Shown: positions 1 through 5,110 of the stretch, piece by piece
How the letters are laid out: each line of letters starts with the position of its first letter
Position numbering within the stretch: position 1 is the stretch's first letter
NCBI GenBank assembly: GCA_050251575.1
Contig: JBFWMP010000165.1
Span: 1-5,929, forward strand
Direction of reading: 5' to 3'
From: X23 sp050251575
GTDB taxonomy: Bacteria > Bacillota > Clostridia > SK-Y3
Length of the DNA stretch: 5,929 bases
Made by a program: the position numbers and the translations under genes
The notes under the pieces: model-generated
Told to the model about the DNA's origin: nothing
What the model saw: the letters and a program-made list of their open reading frames with translations, nothing else
Databases searched by the model: none

Positions 1-1
1 T

Positions 2-340
2 ACTCCGGGAACGCATTCTATCTTTTTTGAAATAAAAGACAATGAAGGTAAGGGTTATCATTATGGTATGCATGGTGGCATTGGGCTGAACACTCTGAGT
101 GATGAGTATTTTACCGAGTCGGGTATGTCGGCTACCTTGCGGCAAGAATATATTAAATCTCTGCACAAGGTGGAAAATTTGGAAATTGATATTGCTTTAG
201 GTTCTCACCCCAATCAGACAGATATGATGGAAAAAGCAAAGCAGATTACAAACGGATATAATCCGTTTTACGACAAATCTGCTTGGAAGAAACTTATACG
301 GGCAAGAATCAAAATGTATGAAGACCTGTATGGAAAATAG
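2..340 (+). CDS. MBL-fold metallo-hydrolase, C-terminal part (5' end outside the window)
   Basis: An open frame enters from the left edge and ends at TAG 338-340; about 112 codons are visible. The first residues, TPGTHS, match the segment just after the third metal-binding His of metallo-beta-lactamase-fold enzymes (HTPG-T-S, as in subclass B3 enzymes), so that His lies just outside. A second marker is GSHP, whose His codon is at 206-208 and corresponds to the late zinc-ligand His of the B3-like branch. Between them lies GMHGGIGLNTL, where the B3 enzymes have their ADSL segment; the Ser of that motif is not obvious here. The tail after GSHP (KAKQITNGYNPFYDKSAWKKL) is like that of B3-type proteins. 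The substrate cannot be told: the fold covers lactamases, thioesterases, lactonases and others, and resistance should not be assumed. A terminator follows at once, so it is a separate unit from the tartrate genes. Confidence 0.75.
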   Translation, partial: TPGTHSIFFEIKDNEGKGYHYGMHGGIGLNTLSDEYFTESGMSATLRQEYIKSLHKVENLEIDIALGSHPNQTDMMEKAKQITNGYNPFYDKSAWKKLIRARIKMYEDLYGK

Positions 341-353
341 AATAGTTCTTTTG

Positions 354-400
354 ATACTGCAACAAAGCCTCCTCAGGCTGAGGGGGCTTTGTTGCAGTAT
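354..400 (+). terminator. Long hairpin, intrinsic terminator of the MBL-fold gene
   Basis: Positions 354-369 and 385-400 are a perfect 16-bp inverted repeat (ATACTGCAACAAAGCC and its complement). Pairing continues inward through one G-U pair to a 3-nt loop at 376-378, giving about 22 pairs. It starts 13 nt after the stop codon at 340. The downstream T tract is weak (TTCTT), but the GC-rich core with flanking AAA/TTT is terminator-like and could work in either direction. Confidence 0.7.
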
Positions 401-419
401 TCTTGGAGGGTGTTAGGGC

Positions 420-611
420 ATGTTGATGGATGTGTTTATGATAACCATAGTGTATTTTCATCTGCGAGGAATAAACCGTCGAATCAGCGTATTAGAGTTT
501 TCATTGGGTCCATTTCCCATGAACTATAGAGATGAGTATAATATATTTTTATTCTGTGCCTTTCTTTTTTCTACAGTAAATCAACAATTTTTGCCTGTAA
601 AACAAGATTGA
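420..611 (+). CDS. Doubtful small ORF, 63 codons, unknown function
   Basis: An ATG at 420 is preceded by GGAGGG (405-410) with a 9-nt spacer, a credible ribosome binding site, and the frame stays open to TGA 609-611. The product is hydrophobic in two stretches (about residues 1-14 and 41-53), joined by a more polar centre containing RGINRR and NYRDEYN. I recognise no family. It lies directly after the hairpin at 354-400 with no promoter seen between them, and its last codons overlap the -35 box of the next gene's promoter. It may be a spurious ORF or a gene remnant. Without it, the 320 nt between 401 and 720 contain only the promoter and operator elements listed separately. Confidence 0.2.
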   Translation: MLMDVFMITIVYFHLRGINRRISVLEFSLGPFPMNYRDEYNIFLFCAFLFSTVNQQFLPVKQD

Positions 612-636
612 AATTCTTATTAAGAAATGGTATACT
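608..636 (+). promoter_or_regulatory. Sigma-A-type promoter of the GntR/FCD regulator gene
   Basis: TTGAAA (608-613) and TATACT (631-636) are separated by exactly 17 nt; each box has 5 of 6 consensus bases. The predicted transcription start is near 643, leaving a leader of about 78 nt before the ATG at 721. A GTATAC palindrome (630-635) overlaps the -10 box. Confidence 0.65.
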
Positions 637-643
637 GCATAAA

Positions 644-667
644 GGATATATCATAAATAATGTATCC
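644..667 (+). promoter_or_regulatory. Imperfect palindrome at the regulator's start site, candidate operator
   Basis: GGATATAT (644-651) faces ATGTATCC (660-667) as an inverted repeat with an 8-nt AT-rich centre (one mismatched position in the 8-bp arms). It begins at the predicted transcription start. Its right half, AATAATGTATCC (656-667), recurs exactly, in reverse complement, at 1669-1680 in the ttd control region. The position suits autorepression by the regulator encoded just downstream. That binding is inferred, not shown. Confidence 0.45.
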
Positions 668-720
668 TGGAATTCGAGAATCGATACCCGTTGCAAAGAA
701 ATTTATGAAGGAGACTTGAG

Positions 721-1365
721 ATGGAGCCGTTAAAGCCGATTAGACTTTTACCTGCTAGAGAACGCGTAACTTCCGCATTGCGTAAAGCAATTTTATCTAG
801 AAATTTTGAAGAGGGACAGGAACTCACCTTGGAGAGTGTAGCATCACAGTTGGGAGTATCAAGCACGCCAGTTAGAGAGGCTTTTCAAATGCTTGCCACT
901 GAGGGGATGATCTTGCTGCGTCCCAATAAAGGAGCAGTAGTTAAAGGTATTTCTCGAAAATTTCTTGAAGATCATTACGCTGTTCGTGCTGTTTTGGAAG
1001 GTGCTGCTATTGCTCTGACTTGCAGAAGCAATGCAGATATCAGCGAAATTATAGATGTATATGAGCAGGGAAAGATAGTAGTTGCAGAAAGACGATTCGA
1101 TGAATATTCCAACTGTAATCAAGCATTTCACATGGCTATTTGGATGGCTGCGGATAATGCAAAGTTGTTAACCATGCTTTCTAATCTGTGGAATGGGCTA
1201 TCCCAGGGTCGTACCGTAACAGAGGAGCAATATGTGATATTATCAGCTAGTGAGCATGATGAATTGATTAAATATATTATCAACAGAGACGAAAAAGGAG
1301 CACAGGCTTGTATGGAAGAACATATTCATAGAAGTCTTCGCAGCATGCTGGAAGGTTTCGAGTAA
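721..1365 (+). CDS. GntR-family transcription regulator, FadR/FCD subfamily
   Basis: This 214-residue protein has the normal length for the FCD branch. Residues 11-77 form the winged helix-turn-helix; the recognition region LGVSSTPVREAFQML (44-58) followed by EGMILLRPNKGAVV (61-74) is typical GntR. Residues about 80-210 are the all-helical FCD effector domain, with the RAVLE signature (89-93) and candidate metal-ligand positions N133, H137 (NQAFH), H179 (SEHDELI) and H201 (EEHIHRSL). The first is often Asp in relatives; Asn also occurs. Such domains usually bind small carboxylates through the metal. Start ATG 721 has AAGGAG (708-713) 7 nt upstream. The gene has its own promoter and terminator and precedes the ttd/TRAP operon, so it is the probable tartrate- or C4-acid-responsive regulator of that operon. 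Effector and sign of control are inferred. Confidence 0.93.
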   Translation: MEPLKPIRLLPARERVTSALRKAILSRNFEEGQELTLESVASQLGVSSTPVREAFQMLATEGMILLRPNKGAVVKGISRKFLEDHYAVRAVLEGAAIALTCRSNADISEIIDVYEQGKIVVAERRFDEYSNCNQAFHMAIWMAADNAKLLTMLSNLWNGLSQGRTVTEEQYVILSASEHDELIKYIINRDEKGAQACMEEHIHRSLRSMLEGFE

Positions 1366-1402
1366 AATTAGAAACATCAATCTAGGGAAATAATATTCCA
1401 TC

Positions 1403-1455
1403 AAAATTAAAAACCTCCAAGTTGCCAGATTGGCAATTTGGAGGTTTTTAATTTT
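1403..1455 (+). terminator. Strong bidirectional-type intrinsic terminator after the regulator gene
   Basis: Positions 1403-1420 and 1438-1455 are a perfect 18-bp inverted repeat. Pairing continues inward through one G-U and six more pairs to a 3-nt GAT loop (1428-1430). The core ACCTCCAA/TTGGAGGT is flanked by AAAAA on the left and TTTTT on the right, so it is terminator-like on both strands. It begins 37 nt after the regulator stop and isolates that gene from the ttd operon. Confidence 0.92.
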
Positions 1456-1514
1456 AATTCCACTGCATTTTACACATAAACAAGACACAAGTACCAGATA
1501 ATGATAATTAATGG

Positions 1515-1524
1515 ATGTATACAT
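1515..1524 (+). promoter_or_regulatory. Perfect palindrome ATGTATACAT, candidate upstream operator
   Basis: A perfect 10-bp palindrome lies about 100 nt upstream of the ttd -35 box. Its half ATGTATAC resembles ATGTATCC in the candidate operators at 660-667 and (reverse complement) 1669-1676. GT-N-AC-centred palindromes are typical targets of FCD-type GntR regulators. At this distance it would be an auxiliary or looping site. In AT-rich DNA it could also be chance. Confidence 0.3.
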
Positions 1525-1625
1525 AAACGAAGACTGCATAGCTAGTACCTTATCAATATTTTTAATATTTTGCACAATATTTATAGTGTTGTTATGAGTT
1601 ATTTGTATAATATCCATATTTTATA

Positions 1626-1654
1626 TTGACAAAATACTAAAAAATTGATAATAT
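1626..1654 (+). promoter_or_regulatory. Promoter of the ttdAB-TRAP operon
   Basis: TTGACA (1626-1631, 6 of 6) and TAATAT (1649-1654) are separated by exactly 17 nt. The predicted start is near 1661, giving a leader of about 66 nt to the ATG at 1727. This is close to a consensus sigma-A promoter, so it should be strong by default and would need repression to be inducible. Confidence 0.8.
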
Positions 1655-1689
1655 ATCATCAATGGTATGGATACATTATTAAATACCAT
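1645..1689 (+). promoter_or_regulatory. Candidate operator region over the ttd -10 box and start site
   Basis: Two adjoining dyads are visible. TTGATAATATATCATCAA (1645-1662) matches its own reverse complement at 16 of 18 positions and covers the -10 box. ATGGTAT (1662-1668) and ATACCAT (1683-1689) form a perfect 7-bp inverted repeat with a 14-nt gap. Inside that gap begins GGATACATTATT (1669-1680), the exact reverse complement of 656-667 at the regulator's own promoter. A protein bound here would block transcription initiation. Binding by the FCD regulator is inferred from the shared word and position. Confidence 0.5.
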
Positions 1690-1726
1690 ATATATTTAAT
1701 AAAATAGCAGATAGGAGGTCTATTCT

Positions 1727-2626
1727 ATGAGCAATGAAAAACAAATCAAAGAAATGAGTCAAATTGTGTCAAAGTTCATTGCGTATTTAGGCAAGAAATT
1801 ACCGGATGATATTCTTGATAAGCTTGCCACACTGAGAGAAACCGAAGATACTGATCTTGCAAATCTGGTTTATGATTCTATGTTTAAGAATCAGGATCTT
1901 GCGGAAGAACTTAATCGTCCCTGCTGTCAGGATACAGGAGTTATCCAGTTCTTTGCCAAAATCGGCACTAATTTTCCCTTGATTAACGAGTTAGAGGAAA
2001 TATTAAAAAATTCTGTATTGGATGCTACTATCAAGGCTCCTTTGCGCCATAACTCGGTACAAACTTTCGATGAATACAATACAGGCAACAATGTAGGGTA
2101 TCGTACACCCTCTATCTTTTGGGAGATTGTACCGAACAGTGATCAGTTGGAGCTTGATATTTACATGGCTGGCGGTGGATGTACCCTTCCTGGTAAAGCC
2201 ATGGTATTGATGCCCGGTGCCGGATATGAGGGAGTTGTCGAATTTGTCTTAGATGTTATGACTTCATATGGCTTGAATGCTTGCCCGCCTCTTCTTGTAG
2301 GTGTCGGTGTGGCTACATCGGTTGAAACCGCTGCTATGTTGTCTAAAAAAGCGCTAATGCGTCCCTTAGGAAGTAGCAATCCAAATGAAAGAGCTGCGAT
2401 GATGGAAAAGGAGCTTGAGAGAGGCATTAATGCTATTGGTCTTGGGCCGCAGGGATTGTCAGGGAAAAATTCGGTTATGGGTGTGCATATTGAAAATGCC
2501 GCCAGACATCCTTCAACTATCGGTGTGGCTGTTAATACTGGTTGTTGGTCGCATAGAAGGGGAAATATCATTTTTAATAATGACTTATCCTATAAGATTA
2601 TTTCACATAAGGAGGTTGCCCTATGA
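1727..2626 (+). CDS. ttdA: L(+)-tartrate dehydratase, alpha subunit (class I fumarase-type Fe-S hydro-lyase)
   Basis: With TtdB this cytoplasmic enzyme converts L-tartrate to oxaloacetate and water. The 299 residues are about the length of E. coli TtdA (303 aa) and resemble it, from memory, throughout: NRPCCQDTG (63-71), KAPLRHN (103-109), YMAGGGCTLPG (146-156), NACPPLLVGVG (184-194), MGVHIENAARHPSTIGVAV (251-269), NTGCWSHRRG (270-279). C67, C186 and C273 are the expected [4Fe-4S] ligands, with the same 119- and 87-residue spacings as in E. coli TtdA. Start ATG 1727 follows AGGAGGT (1713-1719) with a 7-nt spacer. It is the first gene of the operon, and its stop overlaps the ttdB start. Two-subunit fumarases share this fold, so a fumarase or another hydroxy-diacid dehydratase is the main alternative; the beta subunit's motif argues for tartrate. 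The cluster should be oxygen-labile. Confidence 0.9.
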   Translation: MSNEKQIKEMSQIVSKFIAYLGKKLPDDILDKLATLRETEDTDLANLVYDSMFKNQDLAEELNRPCCQDTGVIQFFAKIGTNFPLINELEEILKNSVLDATIKAPLRHNSVQTFDEYNTGNNVGYRTPSIFWEIVPNSDQLELDIYMAGGGCTLPGKAMVLMPGAGYEGVVEFVLDVMTSYGLNACPPLLVGVGVATSVETAAMLSKKALMRPLGSSNPNERAAMMEKELERGINAIGLGPQGLSGKNSVMGVHIENAARHPSTIGVAVNTGCWSHRRGNIIFNNDLSYKIISHKEVAL

Positions 2627-3231
2627 AAAAAATTTTAACTACGCCGATTTCAGATGAAGATATTGAAGATATCAAGATCGGTGATGTTGTTTATTTGAAT
2701 GGATATCTTATTACCTGCCGTGATGTAGGACATAGACGTCTGATTGAAAAGGGTATAAAGCTTCCTGTTGATTTGAAGGGTGGAGCAATTTTCCATGCAG
2801 GCCCCATTGTTCGCAAGGTTGGCGAGAACAAGTATGAAATGGTTTCCATTGGGCCTACTACTAGCATGAGAATGGAAAAGTTTGAAAAGGAATTTATTGA
2901 GCAAACAGGCGTAAAGCTAATTGTCGGCAAGGGAGGAATGGGACCTAAGACGGTTGAGGGATGTGCTGAGCATAAGGCAATTCATGCTGTTTTTCCAGCA
3001 GGATGCGCTGTTTTGGCAGCAACAGAGGTTGAGGAAATTGAGCGAGTGGAATGGATTGACCTTGGAATGCCGGAAGCCCTTTGGGTATCCCGTGTAAAGG
3101 AATTTGGTCCTCTGATTATTTCTATTGATACTCATGGGGGCAATCTCTTTGAGCAAAACAAAGTCATTTTTAACAAGCGTAAGGACGAGCAGATTGAGGA
3201 AATATGTAAAAAAGTTAAATTTATCAAATAA
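2623..3231 (+). CDS. ttdB: L(+)-tartrate dehydratase, beta subunit
   Basis: This 202-residue protein is one residue longer than E. coli TtdB as I recall it and begins with the same MKKILTTPI. Visible motifs are TCRDVGHRR (31-39), HAGPIVRK (58-65), GPTTSMRM (77-84), EFIEQTGVKLIVGKGGMG (90-107), FPAGCAVLAATEVEEIE, and near the end KEFGPLIISIDTHGGNL. It is the swivelling partner domain of class I fumarase-type enzymes and completes the active site with substrate-binding Arg, Asp, His and Lys residues. TCRDVxHRR is the TtdB form; two-subunit fumarases usually have ARDAAHKR at this place, which favours tartrate. The ATG shares 4 nt (ATGA, 2623-2626) with the ttdA stop, and AAGGAGGT (2609-2616) precedes it, pointing to translational coupling and matched synthesis of the subunits. 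Confidence 0.92.
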   Translation: MKKILTTPISDEDIEDIKIGDVVYLNGYLITCRDVGHRRLIEKGIKLPVDLKGGAIFHAGPIVRKVGENKYEMVSIGPTTSMRMEKFEKEFIEQTGVKLIVGKGGMGPKTVEGCAEHKAIHAVFPAGCAVLAATEVEEIERVEWIDLGMPEALWVSRVKEFGPLIISIDTHGGNLFEQNKVIFNKRKDEQIEEICKKVKFIK

Positions 3232-3262
3232 TTACTAAATAATATTTTTAGGAGGGTTAATA

Positions 3263-4309
3263 ATGAAAAAAGTTATTAGTACCGCATTAGTTTGTTTACT
3301 TATGGTATCTCTTATGGCATGTGCCGCTAAGCCAGATTCTACCACGCCTGCACCAGCTGAGCAACAAACTCCTTCTAATTCAGACAAGCCTGCTACGCCT
3401 AAAAAGACAGTTACTCTTTCTCTAAATCATGTCGGTGCGACTGATCATCCTTATCAAGACGGATCTTTAAAATTTGCTGAACTGGTCGAGAAGAAGACCA
3501 ATGGAAGTGTTAAAGTTGACGTGTTCCCATCTTCTCAGCTTGCTTCCGGTGCTAAGGCAATTGAATTTGTTCAAATGGGTACCCTTGATGTTGCTCTTGA
3601 ATCAACGATGTCATTGAGCAACTTTGTACCCGAAATCGGCGTTTTAGATATGCCCTTCGTTTTTGATAGCAAAGAAGAAGCCTTCCGTGTTTTGGATGGA
3701 GGATTTGGTAAGGAGCTTGGAACCATTGCAGAAAAGAAAGGTTTTAAGATTCTTGGATGGTGGGATAATGGATTCAGAACAATGAGCAATTCTAAACGTG
3801 CTATTACTCAGCCTAGTGATCTTGCTGGACTTAAAATCAGAGTGCCTGAAAGTAAGATTTTCCTTGCTACTTTTGAACAGTTGGGCGCAGTGCCTACACC
3901 GATGGCTGTTTCTGAAGTATTCACCGCTATTCAGCTTGGAACTGTTGATGGGCAGGAAAATACTTCAGCGAACTTCTTCAAAAATAAGTATGCTGAGGTT
4001 AACGATTACTACTCGGTCACAAATCATATTTATACGGCAGAACCGCTTATCATGAGTGTTGATAAATTCAATTCCTTTACTGCGGAAGAACAAAAGGCTA
4101 TCATGGAAGCAGCAAAAGAAGCTGGGGTTTACCAGCGTGAGGTCTCGACAAAGCTAGACGAGTCGCTTCTAAAACAAATCAAAGATACAGGAATTAATGT
4201 CAATATTATCGAAGATTTGGCTGCTTTTAAAGAGGCAGTTCAACCGGTATATAAAATGTTTGAAGCGGAATTCGGCACCTTGTTAAAAAAGATAGATGAA
4301 TCCAAATAG
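3263..4309 (+). CDS. dctP: TRAP transporter substrate-binding lipoprotein, DctP family
   Basis: This 348-residue extracytoplasmic solute receptor should deliver a carboxylate to DctQM. Residues 1-20 are a lipoprotein signal with lipobox LMAC, so C20 is the lipid anchor, as expected for a Gram-positive cell. Residues 21-48 are a Thr/Pro/Ala/Lys-rich tether. The binding fold starts near 49 (TVTLSLNHVG). Family marks are the FPSSQL-type strand (88-93), WWDNGFRTM (166-174), GLKIRVPES (189-197) with R193 as the expected carboxylate-binding Arg, and QLGTVDGQEN (224-233), which is followed by T234 where many relatives have Pro. Start ATG 3263 follows AGGAGGG (3250-3256) by 6 nt and lies 31 nt after ttdB, so it is cotranscribed with ttdAB. 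Context points to L-tartrate or a related C4 dicarboxylate as ligand; sequence alone does not prove it. Confidence 0.93.
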   Translation: MKKVISTALVCLLMVSLMACAAKPDSTTPAPAEQQTPSNSDKPATPKKTVTLSLNHVGATDHPYQDGSLKFAELVEKKTNGSVKVDVFPSSQLASGAKAIEFVQMGTLDVALESTMSLSNFVPEIGVLDMPFVFDSKEEAFRVLDGGFGKELGTIAEKKGFKILGWWDNGFRTMSNSKRAITQPSDLAGLKIRVPESKIFLATFEQLGAVPTPMAVSEVFTAIQLGTVDGQENTSANFFKNKYAEVNDYYSVTNHIYTAEPLIMSVDKFNSFTAEEQKAIMEAAKEAGVYQREVSTKLDESLLKQIKDTGINVNIIEDLAAFKEAVQPVYKMFEAEFGTLLKKIDESK

Positions 4310-4384
4310 TATAACAGGTATTAGTAATAGAATTAAGTAAAAGGTAAAAACACTTGTAAAAGTGAATGTTTTAATCTTATCACA

Positions 4385-4457
4385 GTATCAAATTAGTTTT
4401 TGTCAAGGCTAGAATTGGAAGACTTTCAACTTAGCTTTGACAAAAATTATTTGATAT
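4385..4457 (+). repeat. Long imperfect inverted repeat (hairpin) between dctP and dctQ
   Basis: Positions 4385-4412 pair with 4431-4457 almost continuously: one bulge at T4394 and a few G-U pairs, including ten perfect pairs of TTTTTGTCAA (4397-4406) with TTGACAAAAA (4437-4446). The 18-nt region between the arms can form its own small stem, TTGGAA with TTTCAA. There is no T tract right after it, so it looks more like an mRNA-stabilising or processing structure, or a remnant of a small mobile repeat, than a classic terminator. Confidence 0.75.
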
Positions 4458-4465
4458 GCTTTAAG
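4437..4465 (+). promoter_or_regulatory. Possible internal promoter for dctQM
   Basis: TTGACA (4437-4442, 6 of 6) is followed after 17 nt by TTTAAG (4460-4465, 4 of 6), which carries an extended -10 TGC (4457-4459). The -35 box lies in the right arm of the long hairpin. The predicted start near 4472 would leave a leader of about 145 nt. The -10 box is poor, so the call is tentative. Confidence 0.35.
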
Positions 4466-4555
4466 ATATATTATAAGCGTTGAAACATTGGACTTATGAA
4501 CTTTAGAAATTTATACGGCTTTTGGCGGTCATATTGTTATATTATTTAAGTATGA

Positions 4556-4596
4556 AAGCATTTAGGGTTATTTAATACAAATCAATATAAATGCTT
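4556..4596 (+). repeat. 9-bp perfect inverted repeat upstream of dctQ
   Basis: AAGCATTTA (4556-4564) and TAAATGCTT (4588-4596) are exact reverse complements separated by 23 nt. The repeat ends 4 nt before the dctQ ribosome binding site (GAGGGGG, 4601-4607). It could be an RNA stem near the site or a protein-binding dyad; chance is possible in such AT-rich DNA. Confidence 0.3.
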
Positions 4597-4615
4597 AATT
4601 GAGGGGGTAGTACGT

Positions 4616-5110
4616 GTGATGCAGGGAATTGAGCGAATTCTTAAAAAAATTGATGTGGCTTTTGTATGGGGCTCTGCATTGATTTTGGGAAGCATGACGC
4701 TATTGATTTTTATGCAAGTATTCTTCAGGAAGGTTGTCGTTCAGCCACTTGCGTGGTCGGAGGAACTTGCAAAATTTCTGTTTATATGGATGACTTTTAT
4801 CGCTGGGTATGTAGGTGCACGCAGAAGTAACCATATTGGAGTATCACTTATTCAGGATTTATGCCCGGCAGGTGTAAAAAGACTTATGCAGTTTTTGTCC
4901 ATGTTAATCTCATCTGTGTTTTTTGGTGGCGTAGTCTATTATTGTGCATCATTATGGGATAAATTGATGGCACAGCTTTCTCCTGCACTGGAGATTCCTT
5001 TGGCATTTGTCTATGCAGGAATGATGATTGGTTCGCTATTTATGTGCATATGGTATCTGGTATGTGCATACACTTTCTTAAAGCCAAGCAGAGGAGGAAG
5101 TAACAAATGA
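4616..5110 (+). CDS. dctQ: TRAP transporter small membrane subunit, DctQ family
   Basis: This protein of about 164 residues is in the usual range for DctQ. It has four predicted membrane segments, roughly residues 14-37, 52-68, 88-111 and 127-153. Family marks are QVFFR (34-38) at the end of the first segment, WSEELAKFLFIW (47-58), and a basic loop ARRSNHIGV (68-76). It partners DctM in the cytoplasmic membrane. The start is either GTG 4616 (9th base after GAGGGGG at 4601-4607) or the adjacent in-frame ATG 4619 (12th base); GTG has the better spacing, and the two differ by one residue. The gene lies 306 nt after dctP, and its TGA overlaps the dctM ATG by 4 nt. Confidence 0.92.
   Translation: MMQGIERILKKIDVAFVWGSALILGSMTLLIFMQVFFRKVVVQPLAWSEELAKFLFIWMTFIAGYVGARRSNHIGVSLIQDLCPAGVKRLMQFLSMLISSVFFGGVVYYCASLWDKLMAQLSPALEIPLAFVYAGMMIGSLFMCIWYLVCAYTFLKPSRGGSNK

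Larger units (their letters stand above)
4310..4615. other. 306-nt gap between dctP and dctQ, non-coding
   Basis: I find no convincing gene here. The gap interrupts an otherwise tightly packed operon. It holds a weak hairpin (CACTT 4351-4355 with AAGTG 4360-4364, followed shortly by TTTT at 4369-4372), a long hairpin (4385-4457), a possible promoter (4437-4465) and a short inverted repeat (4556-4596). Together these could lower readthrough from dctP into dctQM or restart transcription, giving more binding protein than membrane subunits. Confidence 0.6.

Noticed and set aside
1243..1617. 124-codon minus-strand ORF over the regulator end and downstream region
   Set aside because: It runs through the terminator hairpin and the 3' end of the clear regulator gene, has low-complexity AT-rich content, and has no recognisable domain.
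1626..1726. Riboswitch or attenuator in the ttdA leader
   Set aside because: The leader is only about 66 nt and AT-rich, with no structured GC-containing stems or terminator; simple operator control explains it better.
2161..2571. 136-codon minus-strand ORF inside ttdA
   Set aside because: It lies entirely within the strongly conserved ttdA coding frame and its translation resembles no family; it is an antisense shadow.
1727..3231. Reading ttdAB as a two-subunit fumarase
   Set aside because: The fold is shared, but the beta-subunit motif TCRDVGHRR, the N-terminal MKKILTTPI and overall length match TtdB rather than fumarase beta (ARDAAHKR). Kept only as an alternative.
4471..4486. Possible catabolite-repression (cre) site around TATAAGCGTTGAAACA
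   Set aside because: It needs an extra base and has a mismatch at a key G relative to the cre consensus, so it is not convincing.
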